Source: Alphaproteobacteria bacterium | GTDB lineage: Bacteria > Pseudomonadota > Alphaproteobacteria > Caulobacterales > Caulobacteraceae | Direction: 5' to 3' | Length of the DNA: 50,633 nucleotides | Assembly (NCBI GenBank): GCA_025359785.1 | Contig: JANYET010000038.1 | Coordinates: forward strand, 1 to 50,633 | Shown: in pieces, positions 35,084-44,338 of the stretch | Position numbering within the stretch: position 1 is the first letter of the stretch | Layout of the letters: each line of letters starts with the position of its first letter | Program-made: the position numbers and the translations under genes | Notes under the pieces: generated by a model | Told to the model about the DNA's origin: nothing | Seen by the model: the letters and a program-made list of their open reading frames with translations, nothing else | Databases searched by the model: none

Positions 35084-37819
35084 TCACCCGCGCCGCCACC
35101 AGCCTTTGCGCGGCGCGGCGGGCGGGGCGGAGATTTCCGCTGGGTCCGGTTCACGCGGCGCGGCGGCGGCGATGGGCTTGGGCGCCGGCTTAGGCGCAGG
35201 CTCTGGAGCCACGACGACTTCCGGCGCAGCCTCGGCGGCGACCGGCTTGGCCTTCGCCCGGCTGGCGCGCGGCTTCTTGGCCGGCGGCGCCGTTTCGGCG
35301 ATGGGCTCCGGCGCAAGCTGCGGCTCCGGAGCCGCGATGGCCTCCGGCTCCGGCTCGGGCATCGGGCCTGGCGCTTCCGCGACCAGGTCGTTGGCCATTT
35401 CGTTGGCGGGCGTGTCGCCGCCACGGCCACGGCCACGTCCGCGGCGCGGACGCTTCGGGCGATCCTCGGCGGCGGGCAGTTCGACCCACATCTCGTCCTG
35501 GCCACCGGCGTCCGATTTCGGCGCGCGCGCCGTGCTGGGGGCCGGCGAGGCGGCTTCGGCGGCGACGCGCGGCGCTTCACCGCTGTCGTTGGCGGACGCC
35601 GGGGCCGATGCCGGGGCCGACAAGGGGGCCGGCGCGGTCTTCATGTCTTCCGACGGGTCGTACCAGACAAAGGGATCGTCGCCGTAGGGCACCCAGGGGC
35701 GCGTCCAGGCGAAGGCGTCGGTCGGGCGCGTATCGTCGCGCATCCGGCGACCGCCGCGGCGGCCACGGCGACGGCGACGACCTTCGCCGCCTTCGCTGTC
35801 GTCGTGCGGCCCGTCACGCGGGCCATCACGTGGCGCGTCGCGCTGCCCATCACGCTGTCCGTCTCGAGAACCCTCGTCCGGCCGCGGCGCGGCGGCCCCG
35901 GCTTCGCGCGGTTCGCCATCGCGGCGGCCACGGCGGCGGCGGCGTCCGCGCCGGGCGCCGTCGCCCTTTTCGGTATCGTCATCGCGCTGCGGCCGCTGCT
36001 CGGCGCGCGCGTGCGGCTCGTCGTCGTCGGTGTCCTCGCGCTCCAGCTGGACCTCTTCGTCCTCGTCCTCGTCTTCGTCCTCGAAGGCCTCGTCGTCGTA
36101 GCCATCATCGATCATCGGCGTGTAGGCCGCGGCCGGCGCGGCGATGGCCGCGTGTTCCGGACGCTGTTCCACCGAGGTGCGCTCGATCAGGCAGTCGGCA
36201 TGCGCCATCTCGTCGTCCACCAGGATGGTGACGAACAGGCCCAGCGTCTGCTGCAGCCGCGCCAGGTGCGCGCGCTTCTCGTTGAGGATGTAGAGACCCA
36301 CGGCGCGCGGCGTCTTCAGCGTCGCCTCGCCGCCGCCCTTCAACGCTTCCAGCTCCAGGGTGCGCAGCGCGGCCAGCGCGCTGGACTCCACGGAACGGAC
36401 GCGCCCGGTGCCCTGGCAATGCTCGCAGACGTGAGTGGTGCCTTCCAGCACGCCGGAGCGGCGGCGCTGGCGGCTGATTTCCATCAGGCCGAAGGCGGAG
36501 ATCTTGCCCATCTGCACGCGGGCGCGATCGTCCTTCAGACAGTCCTTCAGCTTCTTCTCGACGGAGCGGTTGTTCTTGCTCTCGTCCATGTCGATGAAGT
36601 CGATGACGATCAGGCCGGCGAGGTCGCGCAGACGCAGCTGGCGGGCGGCTTCCTCGGCCGCCTCCATGTTGGTCTTCAGCGCGGTGGCCTCGATGTTCCG
36701 TTCGCGGGTCGACTTGCCGGAGTTGACGTCGACGGCGACCAGGGCTTCGGTCTGGTTGATCACCAGATAGCCGCCGGAGCGCAGCGGCACGACCGGCGAA
36801 TAGATCTGGCTGAGGTGGTCTTCGACCCGGTGCTTGACGAACAGCGGCGTCGGCTCGGTGTAGAGCTGCACCTTCTTGGCTTGGCTGGGCATCAGCATGC
36901 GCATGAAGTCGCGGGCTTCCTTAAAGCCCGCGGCGCCCTCGACGAACACGCCGTCGATGTCCTTGTCGTAAAGGTCTCGGATCGCCCGCTTCACGAGGTC
37001 TTCTTCCTCGTAGATCAGCGCCGGGGCTATCGAATGCAGCGTCGTCTCGCGGATGTTTTCCCACAGGCGCAGCAGATAGTCGTAGTCGCGCTTCAGCTCC
37101 GCCTTGGTGCGCTTGGCGCCGGCGGTGCGCACGATCAGGCCCATGCCCTGCGGCACATCCAGGCTCTGGACGATGCCCTTCAGGCGGCGGCGATCGGTGG
37201 CGGTCTCGATCTTGCGCGAGATGCCGCCGCCTCTTGCCGTGTTGGGCATGAGCACGCCATAGCGCCCGGCCAGCGACAGGTAGGTGGTCAGGGCGGCGCC
37301 CTTGTTGCCGCGCTCTTCCTTGACCACCTGCACCAGCATGATCTGCCGGCGGCGGATCACTTCCTGGATCTTGTATTTGCGCATCAGCCGGCGACGGCGG
37401 CGCGCGACCTCTTCTTCCATGACGTCGTCGTCGTCTTCCGAGACGGCTTCATGCTCTTCGTCGTCGCCGTCCTCGGAAGGCTCCGACGAAGGGGCGCCGC
37501 GACGGGCCTTGGGCTCGTGGTGATCGTCCTCTTCCTCGGCCTCTTCGCGCATCAGCGCTTCGCGGTCGGCGACCGGGATCTGGTAGTAGTCCGGGTGGAT
37601 TTCGTTGAAGGCCAGGAAGCCGTGACGATTGCCGCCGTACTCGATGAACGCCGCCTGCAGCGACGGCTCAACGCGCGTCACCTTGGCGAGATAGATGTTC
37701 CCTCGGAGCTGCTTGCGGTTCGCGCTCTCGAAATCGAATTCTTCAACGCGGGTTCCGTCGACGACCACCACACGCGTCTCTTCCGCGTGGGCGGCGTCGA
37801 TCAACATATTCTTTGACAT
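35084..37819 (-). CDS. rne: Ribonuclease E
   Basis: A 911-residue endonuclease, core of the RNA degradosome. The S1 domain (NIYLAKVTRVEPSLQAAFIEYGGNRHGFL) is interrupted by a highly acidic insertion (about residues 85-140) ending in RRRRRLMRKYK. The catalytic DNase-I-like segment contains VAVDVNSGK and IVIDFIDMD, and the Zn-link CEHCQG lies near residue 464. The C-terminal third (about residues 570-911) is disordered, with acidic, Arg-rich (GRRRRRGRRDG) and Pro/Ala stretches, and ends GWWRRG. In Caulobacter a terminal GWW motif recruits PNPase; the same is likely here. GGAG lies 10 nt before the ATG, after a long leader. Confidence 0.97.
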   Translation of the reverse strand: MSKNMLIDAAHAEETRVVVVDGTRVEEFDFESANRKQLRGNIYLAKVTRVEPSLQAAFIEYGGNRHGFLAFNEIHPDYYQIPVADREALMREEAEEEDDHHEPKARRGAPSSEPSEDGDDEEHEAVSEDDDDVMEEEVARRRRRLMRKYKIQEVIRRRQIMLVQVVKEERGNKGAALTTYLSLAGRYGVLMPNTARGGGISRKIETATDRRRLKGIVQSLDVPQGMGLIVRTAGAKRTKAELKRDYDYLLRLWENIRETTLHSIAPALIYEEEDLVKRAIRDLYDKDIDGVFVEGAAGFKEARDFMRMLMPSQAKKVQLYTEPTPLFVKHRVEDHLSQIYSPVVPLRSGGYLVINQTEALVAVDVNSGKSTRERNIEATALKTNMEAAEEAARQLRLRDLAGLIVIDFIDMDESKNNRSVEKKLKDCLKDDRARVQMGKISAFGLMEISRQRRRSGVLEGTTHVCEHCQGTGRVRSVESSALAALRTLELEALKGGGEATLKTPRAVGLYILNEKRAHLARLQQTLGLFVTILVDDEMAHADCLIERTSVEQRPEHAAIAAPAAAYTPMIDDGYDDEAFEDEDEDEDEEVQLEREDTDDDEPHARAEQRPQRDDDTEKGDGARRGRRRRRGRRDGEPREAGAAAPRPDEGSRDGQRDGQRDAPRDGPRDGPHDDSEGGEGRRRRRGRRGGRRMRDDTRPTDAFAWTRPWVPYGDDPFVWYDPSEDMKTAPAPLSAPASAPASANDSGEAPRVAAEAASPAPSTARAPKSDAGGQDEMWVELPAAEDRPKRPRRGRGRGRGGDTPANEMANDLVAEAPGPMPEPEPEAIAAPEPQLAPEPIAETAPPAKKPRASRAKAKPVAAEAAPEVVVAPEPAPKPAPKPIAAAAPREPDPAEISAPPAAPRKGWWRRG

Positions 37820-38276
37820 CGGATTTATCTCCGCGGCGCGCGCTGGATGCGAGATCCAGGAGCAGCCGGCTGTTGTTGCAATGGGCGCGCGCGCCGACCG
37901 CTGAGGCGCCGAGGGCGTCTCCGGGGGCTTGAAGCCGATATGTGGCGTGAGCAGCGCTGCCCATCTTTTGAGTGTTCCCAGGCGCGCCGGGGTGGCGCGG
38001 ATCGGATTGGTGCGTCGGTCGCCTTAGAGTCGGTCAGCTGACGCGGGCTTGGTTCGCGCGACCCTTCGCCCTGCAAATCGCGAGAGGCGGCCTGGCGCGC
38101 GACGGGACATTGCAACACTGGGCCGCAAAAGGAAAGGCTCGAAGGCCCGAGCCCGAAACGCCGGGGCCGGCAAGACCTCGTTAACCGTTTGTGTACCGGC
38201 ACACCGCGTATATGGCTCTTCGATTGCGGATTTTTGGGATCCCCCTTTTCGAGGCGAGGATCTGGGGCGGGACTTG
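37820..38276. promoter_or_regulatory. 457-bp divergent leader region between rne and amiC
   Basis: No convincing gene is seen on either strand. It must hold both promoters and the 5' leader of rne, which in other bacteria is a target of RNase E autoregulation. A local AT-richer patch at 38180-38220 (CGTTAACCGTTTGTG...GTATATGG) is the best candidate for the amiC promoter, but I cannot assign boxes. The frame extending upstream of amiC through this region lacks support. Confidence 0.4.
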
Positions 38277-39497
38277 ATGCGGGTCGGGGTTGGGCTTGTG
38301 CTGCGGAACCGGAGGCGCGTGGCGATGGCCGCGACGCTGGCCGTCGCCGTGGGGCTCGCCGTCGTCCTGACCTCGCACGCCGCCAGCGCGCTCGGCGGCC
38401 TGCTGAAGGTCCGCCTGGGTGGTGACGCGCAACAGACCCGCCTGGTGATCGATCTCGATCAGGCCGCCACCGGCAAGCTGATCTCTGATGGCGCCACCGA
38501 CGGCCACGCGATCCTCGTCCTGTCCCAGGTCTCGGCGGCCGGCGGTCTGCAGGGCGTCGGCCAGGGCCTCGTGAAGGCCTGGGCGGTAGAGCAGACTTCG
38601 GGTGGCGCGCGCCTGCAGCTTGACCTCGCGCCCGACGCCCGGATCAAGGGTCGCTTCCTGCTGCCGCCCGCCGACGGTATTGACCACTACCGCTACGTCG
38701 TCGATGTGGTCGCGGCCCCCGGCCAGGTCCGCCTGACCAGCGCCAAGGCCTCCAGCGTGACCCCCGTCGCCCTGAAGCTGCGGCCGCAGATCGTCCCGGC
38801 CAACGTGACGCCGGTCTCGCTCAAGAAGGTTATTGTCATCGACCCCGGCCACGGCGGACATGACCCGGGCGCGATTGGCGCACAAGGCTATGAGAAGGAC
38901 GTCAACCTCGCTGCGGCCCTGGCGCTGAAGGAACGGCTGGAGCGGTCGCAGCGCTACCGGGTCGTGCTGACCCGCGGCGACGACACCTATGTGCTCCTCG
39001 AACAGCGTGTGCGCATCGCCCAGGGCTCCGGCGCCGACCTGTTCATCTCGCTGCATTCCGACAGCGGCCCCGACGCCAGCGTGCGCGGCGCCTCGGTCTA
39101 CACGCTCTCCGACAAGGCCTCGGCCCGGGCGACCCGCTTCGTCAAGCACGACGACTGGTTCATGAAGGCCAGCCTGACCGGCGATCGCGGTGTCTCGGAC
39201 ATCCTCTTCGACCTGACCCAGCGGGCCACCAAGAACCGCTCTGCGGCCTTCGCCAACACCCTGGTCGCGCGTATCGACGGCAAGGCGCCGCTGCTGCGCC
39301 GCAGCCAGCGCGACGCCGGCTTCATGGTGCTGCTGGCCCCCGACGTGCCCGCTGTCCTGCTGGAAATGGGCTTCGTCACCAACGCCGAGGACGAACAGTT
39401 CCTCCGCGACCCCGCCCAGCGAAATCGCCTGATGAGCGCCGTCGGCGACTCCATCGACGACTACTTCGCCCAGGCGACCCGGCTAGCCTCGCGGTAG
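38277..39497 (+). CDS. amiC: N-acetylmuramoyl-L-alanine amidase (AMIN + Amidase_3)
   Basis: A 406-residue exported zinc amidase that cuts the peptide from MurNAc during daughter-cell separation. A leader (RRVAMAATLAVAVGLAVVLTSHAAS) precedes the AMIN domain (about residues 42-150), which targets the septum. The Amidase_3 domain has zinc and catalytic residues H192 (DPGHGGHDPGA), E206 (YEKDVNL), H260 (SLHSDS) and E363 (LLEMGFVTN). An insertion around residues 280-345 probably includes the regulatory helix that activators such as EnvC-like factors displace. GGGGCGGGAC precedes the ATG. mrcA and prfB follow on the same strand, separated by two minus-strand genes. Confidence 0.95.
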   Translation: MRVGVGLVLRNRRRVAMAATLAVAVGLAVVLTSHAASALGGLLKVRLGGDAQQTRLVIDLDQAATGKLISDGATDGHAILVLSQVSAAGGLQGVGQGLVKAWAVEQTSGGARLQLDLAPDARIKGRFLLPPADGIDHYRYVVDVVAAPGQVRLTSAKASSVTPVALKLRPQIVPANVTPVSLKKVIVIDPGHGGHDPGAIGAQGYEKDVNLAAALALKERLERSQRYRVVLTRGDDTYVLLEQRVRIAQGSGADLFISLHSDSGPDASVRGASVYTLSDKASARATRFVKHDDWFMKASLTGDRGVSDILFDLTQRATKNRSAAFANTLVARIDGKAPLLRRSQRDAGFMVLLAPDVPAVLLEMGFVTNAEDEQFLRDPAQRNRLMSAVGDSIDDYFAQATRLASR

Positions 39498-39528
39498 CCC
39501 GGTCTGGCGCAAGCCTCCCTATTTCTTG

Positions 39529-39656
39529 TCGTCATGGCCCGGCTTGTCAGGGCCACCCATGATCTCCGTGTTGGCGAAGGAGAGATGACGGCGCCGCCGC
39601 GTTCTTCCCTTCTTCACCGTGATCATGGGTCGCCCGGACGAGCCGGGCGATGACGA
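39529..39656. repeat. Inverted repeat, 36-bp arms (TCGTCATGGCCCGG type)
   Basis: The left arm 39529-39564 and right arm 39621-39656 are imperfect inverse copies (TCGTCAT-GCCCGGCT-GTC-GGGC-ACCCATGATC). Each can also fold on itself through GCCCGG...CCGGGC. The right arm is followed by a run of seven A. It lies between the convergent amiC and membrane-protein genes. The design resembles the element at 49273-49380. Confidence 0.75.
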
Positions 39657-39682
39657 GAAAAAAAGGGGATTGATCACCGGCC

Positions 39683-40165
39683 TCAGGCGTAAGCGAACGG
39701 GCCAGCCCAACCGCCATCGTCATCGCTGGATTTCGGCGCAGGCTTGCGCACCAGCCGCCGCGCGCGCCGGCTCCGCGAACTTAAACGCATGACCGCAACC
39801 CCTCGACGGGCCCGTGCAACCCAGGGCGACAACGGCTGCGCCACCGCGCGCAGCCGCACTGTGGCCGCGAGCAGCCAGGCGAGCGCCATCACGTCCAGGT
39901 AGGTCACCACATCGAAGGTGAAGAACCAGCCGATGGCCTCGGGCAGCCCTTGCGCAACGAGCAGCATCACGTCGGCTCGGGCAATGGCGATCACCGCCGC
40001 TACGATCAGCGCGAAACAGACGATCAGCAGCAATTTGCCGGGTGTGAACCGGACGATCACCGCATTCGGCAGATCGATCATCACGCGCCGCAGAGCGCGC
40101 CCGACGGCGGTTTCCGGCATGAGGCCGGCCACCAGAACGGCGAGGTAGAGCAATACCAAGATCAT
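39683..40165 (-). CDS. Hypothetical inner-membrane protein
   Basis: A 160-residue protein with three hydrophobic spans: LVLLYLAVLVAGLM (residues 3-16), LLLIVCFALIVAAVIAIARADVMLLVAQ (about 45-72) and FDVVTYLDVMALAWLLAATVRL (about 83-104). A cytoplasmic Arg-rich tail (RARRGVAVMRLSSRSRRARRLVRKPAPK) follows. The ATG at MILVLLYL has GGAGGCGC upstream. I do not recognise a family. It is co-oriented with the small four-cysteine protein upstream. Confidence 0.7.
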   Translation of the reverse strand: MILVLLYLAVLVAGLMPETAVGRALRRVMIDLPNAVIVRFTPGKLLLIVCFALIVAAVIAIARADVMLLVAQGLPEAIGWFFTFDVVTYLDVMALAWLLAATVRLRAVAQPLSPWVARARRGVAVMRLSSRSRRARRLVRKPAPKSSDDDGGWAGPFAYA

Positions 40166-40277
40166 GAGCGCCTCCGGGCCGATCCTAAGTGGCGCGCCGG
40201 GCGCCGCCGCGCAAGCGGCTGCGCCAATGCGGGCGGGCAAGAGCCTTCGCCCACCGCGTAGCCTTCAAGTCCGCCGT

Positions 40278-40553
40278 TCACCGGACTGTTTCCGTCTCCT
40301 TGGGCGCCGAAACCCGGCGCGGTCTGGCCTGGGCCTTGGGCTTGGGCAGCAGCCGGAAGCGTGTCTGGCACCACGCGAAGTCGACGCCCACATCGATCAA
40401 GGCGTCGGACCGCCCACAAGGGCAGGCAAAATCCATGACCTCGATGACCCGGTAGGTCTCTCCGGCGACCAGGGGCACCGCGCGTCCCGTGACGTGGTTG
40501 GGGGCGGCGTTGACGCAAAGAACCAGATCGCCCGGGCCGACAGCGTCGCTCAT
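40278..40553 (-). CDS. Small four-cysteine protein, 91 residues, unknown function
   Basis: It starts MSDAVGPGDLVLCVNAAP and contains GETYRVIEVMDFACPCGRSDALIDVGVDFAWCQTRFRLLP, then a basic tail. The cysteines (13, 44, 46, 62) and the 'WCxxRFRxLP' ending resemble small phage or host proteins of the form 'GxxYxVxxV...WCxxRFRPL', which may bind zinc. A much longer frame continues upstream through the antisense strand of mrcA, but only this end looks like protein. An alternative ATG three codons earlier is possible. Function unknown. Confidence 0.65.
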   Translation of the reverse strand: MSDAVGPGDLVLCVNAAPNHVTGRAVPLVAGETYRVIEVMDFACPCGRSDALIDVGVDFAWCQTRFRLLPKPKAQARPRRVSAPKETETVR

Positions 40554-40691
40554 AGCTTCCATCCACAATCCAGCGGGAACTCTAGACCCTGACCCGCAAG
40601 GGGCAAGTCTCCCGCGCCCATTGGCGCCGCAATCGAAGCCCATTAGACCGAACGCCGAAGGGGCGGGCGCCTCTGGAGGCCTGAGTTCACC

Positions 40692-43088
40692 TTGACGTTC
40701 CCCCGCGAGAAATGGGTCGCCATCGCCGGCGTCACCGTCTTGAGCCTCGTCGCGGTGGCGGGCTTCGCCGTGGCGATCTGGGCGGCGTGGCTGTTCCACG
40801 ACATGCCGGACGCGGGCGACCTGGCCGACTATCACCCACCGACCGCGACGCGCGCCTACGCCTGGGACGGCACCCTGATCGGCGAGTTCTCCCGCGAGCG
40901 GCGCATCTTCGTGCCCTACGATTCGATCCCGCCGCAGCTCGCCCAGGCCTTCCTGGCGGCCGAGGACCGCAACTTCTTCAAGCACTCCGGCCTGGACTAC
41001 ACCGGTATCGTCCGCGCCAGCCTGAAGGACGTGGTCAACCTGGCCCAGGGCCGGCGCCTGGAGAGCGGCTCGACGATCACCCAGCAGGTAGCCAAGAACA
41101 TCCTGCTGACCAATGACGCAACGGTCGGCCGCAAGCTGAAAGAGGCGATGATCGCCCAGCAGCTGGAGGGCACGCTCTCCAAGGAGCGGATCCTCGAACT
41201 CTATCTGAACGAAATCTGGCTGGGCTACCGGTCCTATGGCGTCGGCGCGGCGGCCTACAACTACTTCGGCAAGTCGATCACCGACCTCGATCTGGCCGAG
41301 TGCGCCTATCTGGCCTCCCTGCCCAAGGGGCCGGACAACTATCATCCGATCCGCCGCAAGGCGCAGGCCATGCAGCGCCGCAACTGGGTGCTGGAACAGA
41401 TGGCCGACGCCGGCTGGGTGACCCACGTCCAGGCCAATGCCGCCAAGCTCGAAGACCTCAAGGTCCAGCCGGAGCCCAGCCGCGCCAAGTACCGCGACGC
41501 CGACTATTTCGTCGAGGAGGTCCGCCGCCGGGGCCTGGCGACGCTCGGCCCCAAGCTCACCGAGGGCGGCTACTACATGCGCACGACGCTCGACCCGCGC
41601 CTGCAGAGCGCGGCGCGGACGGCGCTGATGGATGGGTTGGAGCGCTATGATCGCCGCCACGGGTGGCGTGGCGCCTGGGGCCACGTGGCCACGCTGACCG
41701 GCTGGGAAGCCGTCGCCAAAAAGTCCGCCAAGCCCGCCGAGCGCCGGACCTGGCTGCAGGCCGTCGTGGTCGGCGCCTCGGGCGCAAGCGTCCAGATCAG
41801 GACCGTCGACGGAAAGACCGGCCTGCTGGCCGGCGAGGATGTCGCCTGGGCCAAGCGCGGCAAGGGTATCGGCTCCGGCGACCTGATCTTCGTCGCGCCG
41901 AACGAGAAGGGGGCCGGATTCCTGCTCAAGCAAGTGCCGGCGGTGAACGGCGCGCTGGTGGCCATGGACCCCGACTCCGGCCGAGTGCTGGCCATGGTCG
42001 GCGGCTATTCCTTCTCGCTCTCCAGTTTCAACCGCGCCACCCAGGCCCTGCGCCAGCCGGGCTCGGCCTTCAAGCCGATCGTCTACGCCGCGGCGCTGGA
42101 GAACGGCTACACACCGGCCAGCGTGGTGATGGACGCGCCGATCAGCCTGCCCGGCGCCAACGGCCAGGCCTGGACGCCGGAGAACTACGAGCACGACTAC
42201 CTGGGCCCGCTGCAGCTGCGCAAAGGCCTCGAGCTGTCGCGCAACACCATGACCGTGCGCCTGGCCCAGGGCGTCGGCATGCCGAAGATCAGCGCCGCCG
42301 CCATTCGCCTGGGCGTCGTCACCAAGATGGAGAACGTGCTGGCCATGGCGCTGGGCGCTGGCGAGACGACGGTGTTCCGCCTGACCGGCGCCTATTCGGC
42401 CTTCGTCAATGGCGGCCGCAAGGTCGAGCCGCACCTGATCGAGCTGGTGCAGGACCGCGAGGGCAAGACGCTGTTCCGGGCCGATGCGCGCGAGTGCGAC
42501 CGTTGCGCGAGCGGCTTCAACGGCGACGAAAGCCCGCGCGTGCCGGTGTCCGGCGCCCAGGTCTGGGACCCGATCACCGCCTATCAGATCACCTCGATGC
42601 TGCAGGGCGTGGTCCAGCGCGGCACGGCGGCGGCGGCCTCGGTGCTGGGCCGGCCCACCGGCGGCAAGACCGGGACGACCAGCGAGTTCCGCTCCGCCTG
42701 GTTCGTGGGCTTCACGCCGCACATGGTGGTCGGCACCTACATCGGCTTCGATGATAACCGCAGTCTCGGCAGCGGCGAGACCGGCGCCCAGGCCGCCCTG
42801 CCGACCTTCATCGACTTCATGAAAGAGGCGAACAAGCTCTACGCCCCCGACGACTTCAAGCCGCCGGCCAACGCCAAGTTCGCCATGGTGCGCGGCATCC
42901 GCGAAGCCTTCCGGCCCGGCACCGAGCCCAAGGTCGCCGAGGACGCCGACGCGGTCGGGCCGCAGCCCTATGACACCGTCTTCAAGAACGGCCTGACCGG
43001 CGCCCCCAGCGCCGCCGCGGCCGCCGTCGCCCCGCCGCCTCCGCCCAAGCCGCCGGCCAAGAAGGAAGACGTCAACGGCTTGTACTGA
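40692..43088 (+). CDS. mrcA: Penicillin-binding protein 1A
   Basis: A 798-residue bifunctional peptidoglycan synthase. A membrane anchor (VAIAGVTVLSLVAVAGFAVAIWAAWLF) is followed by the glycosyltransferase domain, with its catalytic Glu in E91-DRNFFKHSG and GSTITQQVAKN. An OB-like insert (about residues 330-420) precedes the transpeptidase domain: S458-AF-K461 (PGSAFK), S516-RN and K659-TG. A small acidic, Pro-rich cytoplasm-distal tail ends the protein. The start is a TTG with GGAGG about 12 nt upstream, so the exact start is somewhat uncertain. prfB follows after 124 bp. Confidence 0.96.
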   Translation: MTFPREKWVAIAGVTVLSLVAVAGFAVAIWAAWLFHDMPDAGDLADYHPPTATRAYAWDGTLIGEFSRERRIFVPYDSIPPQLAQAFLAAEDRNFFKHSGLDYTGIVRASLKDVVNLAQGRRLESGSTITQQVAKNILLTNDATVGRKLKEAMIAQQLEGTLSKERILELYLNEIWLGYRSYGVGAAAYNYFGKSITDLDLAECAYLASLPKGPDNYHPIRRKAQAMQRRNWVLEQMADAGWVTHVQANAAKLEDLKVQPEPSRAKYRDADYFVEEVRRRGLATLGPKLTEGGYYMRTTLDPRLQSAARTALMDGLERYDRRHGWRGAWGHVATLTGWEAVAKKSAKPAERRTWLQAVVVGASGASVQIRTVDGKTGLLAGEDVAWAKRGKGIGSGDLIFVAPNEKGAGFLLKQVPAVNGALVAMDPDSGRVLAMVGGYSFSLSSFNRATQALRQPGSAFKPIVYAAALENGYTPASVVMDAPISLPGANGQAWTPENYEHDYLGPLQLRKGLELSRNTMTVRLAQGVGMPKISAAAIRLGVVTKMENVLAMALGAGETTVFRLTGAYSAFVNGGRKVEPHLIELVQDREGKTLFRADARECDRCASGFNGDESPRVPVSGAQVWDPITAYQITSMLQGVVQRGTAAAASVLGRPTGGKTGTTSEFRSAWFVGFTPHMVVGTYIGFDDNRSLGSGETGAQAALPTFIDFMKEANKLYAPDDFKPPANAKFAMVRGIREAFRPGTEPKVAEDADAVGPQPYDTVFKNGLTGAPSAAAAAVAPPPPPKPPAKKEDVNGLY

Positions 43089-43092
43089 AGCC

Positions 43093-43131
43093 TCCTCTCC
43101 CCCGCGAAGCGAGAGGGGTAGGGCGGGGAGA
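43093..43131. repeat. Hairpin-forming solo arm of an intergenic repeat
   Basis: CCTCTCCCCCGCGAAGCGAGAGG and the following GGGCGGGGAGAGGG can pair in two ways around GCGAAGC. The sequence resembles one arm of the larger inverted repeats at 19731 and 44339. It starts a few bases after the mrcA stop and may act as a terminator, though no T-run follows. Confidence 0.5.
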
Positions 43132-43212
43132 GGGCGGTTCTGACTCCACGTCGCTTGTTCTATCGGCCGGCACAGCCTATCTCGCCGATCCAACCCGAAT
43201 AGGAATTGTCCC

Positions 43213-44332
43213 ATGAGATTGGATGTCGAGGCCGCCAAGGCTGACATCGAGCAGTCGGTTGAACTGCTCAGGAGGCGTCTTTGACTGGGAGCCTGCACTC
43301 CGTAAGCTTGATGAGCTGAACGCCCGGGTCGAGGACCCGACGCTTTGGGATGACGCCGCCGCCGCCCAGGCCCTGATGCGCGAACGCACGCGGCTGGGCT
43401 CGCAGATCGACGCGGTGAAATCGCTGGAACGCGATCTCGCCGACGCGCTGGGCTATGCCGAGATGGCCGACGAGGAGGGCGATGAGGCCTCCCTTGAGGA
43501 AGCCCGCGCCCAGCTGCGCACCCTGAAAGATCGCGCCGGCCGCGCCGAGCTCGAGGCGCTGCTGTCCGGCGAGGCCGACGGCAACGACGCCTTCGTGGAA
43601 ATCAACTCCGGGGCCGGCGGCACCGAGTCCTGCGACTGGGCCGGCATGCTGATGCGCATGTACACCCGCTGGGCCAACGCCCATGGCCTGGAGGTCGACT
43701 TCCTGGAAGAGACCTCCGGCGACCAGGCCGGCATCAAGTCGGCGACCCTGCAGATCAAGGGCCCCAACGCCTATGGCTGGCTGAAGACGGAGGCCGGGGT
43801 CCATCGTCTGGTGCGCATCTCGCCCTTCGACGCCGCCGCCAAGCGCCACACCAGCTTCGCCTCGGTGTGGGTCTATCCGGTGGTGGACGACACCATCGTC
43901 ATCGACATCAATCCGGCCGACGTGCGGACCGACACCTACCGGGCCTCGGGCTCCGGCGGCCAGCACATCAATAAGACCGACTCAGCCGTGCGTCTGACCC
44001 ACATCCCCACAGGGATCGCGGTCGCCTGCCAGGCCGGCCGCTCGCAGCACCAGAACCGCGACGAGGCCTGGAAGATGCTGCGCGCGCGGCTCTACGAGGC
44101 CGAACTGCAGCGCCGCGAGACGGCCCAGCAGGCGCTGGAAGACGAGAAGACCGACATCGGTTGGGGTCACCAGATCCGCAGCTACGTCCTGCAGCCCTAT
44201 CAGATGGTCAAGGACCTGCGCACCGAGGTCGAGACCTCGGACAGCCAGGGTGTCCTCGACGGCGATCTCGACCCGTTCATGGGCGCGGCGCTCGCCCAAC
44301 GCGTCGGTGTCACTCGCGAAACCGCCGACTGA
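43213..44332 (+). CDS. prfB: Peptide chain release factor 2, with programmed +1 frameshift
   Basis: RF2 recognises UGA and UAA stops. The first 23 codons ([23 protein letters not shown]) end in an in-frame TGA at 43282-43284. A +1 slip on CTT TGA skips T43282 and continues [24 protein letters not shown], giving a 372-residue protein from 43213-43281 joined to 43283-44332. The codon-recognition motif S203-PF (RISPFDAA) and the peptidyl-hydrolysis motif G248-GQ ([18 protein letters not shown]) are intact. Annotation that ignores the slip would give a false start at a later ATG. It follows mrcA on the same strand. Confidence 0.97.
43270..43285 (+). promoter_or_regulatory. prfB recoding site: internal Shine-Dalgarno plus CTT TGA C
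   Basis: AGGAGG (43270-43275) sits 3 nt before the slippery codon CTT (43279-43281), which is followed by TGA and then C. This is the classical autoregulatory arrangement: when RF2 is scarce the ribosome pauses at the weak TGA-C stop, and the upstream Shine-Dalgarno sequence pushes it into the +1 frame. Confidence 0.95.
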
Positions 44333-44338
44333 TCTTGC

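Noticed and set aside
34736..37816. A 1026-codon open frame on the + strand opposite rne
   Set aside because: It is the antisense shadow of rne in GC-rich DNA: low-complexity, Arg/Gly/Val-rich, no motif, and the rne frame has clear family domains.
40554..43298. The upstream part of the long minus-strand frame over mrcA
   Set aside because: Antisense to an intact PBP1A; only the last 91 codons (40278-40553) look like protein.
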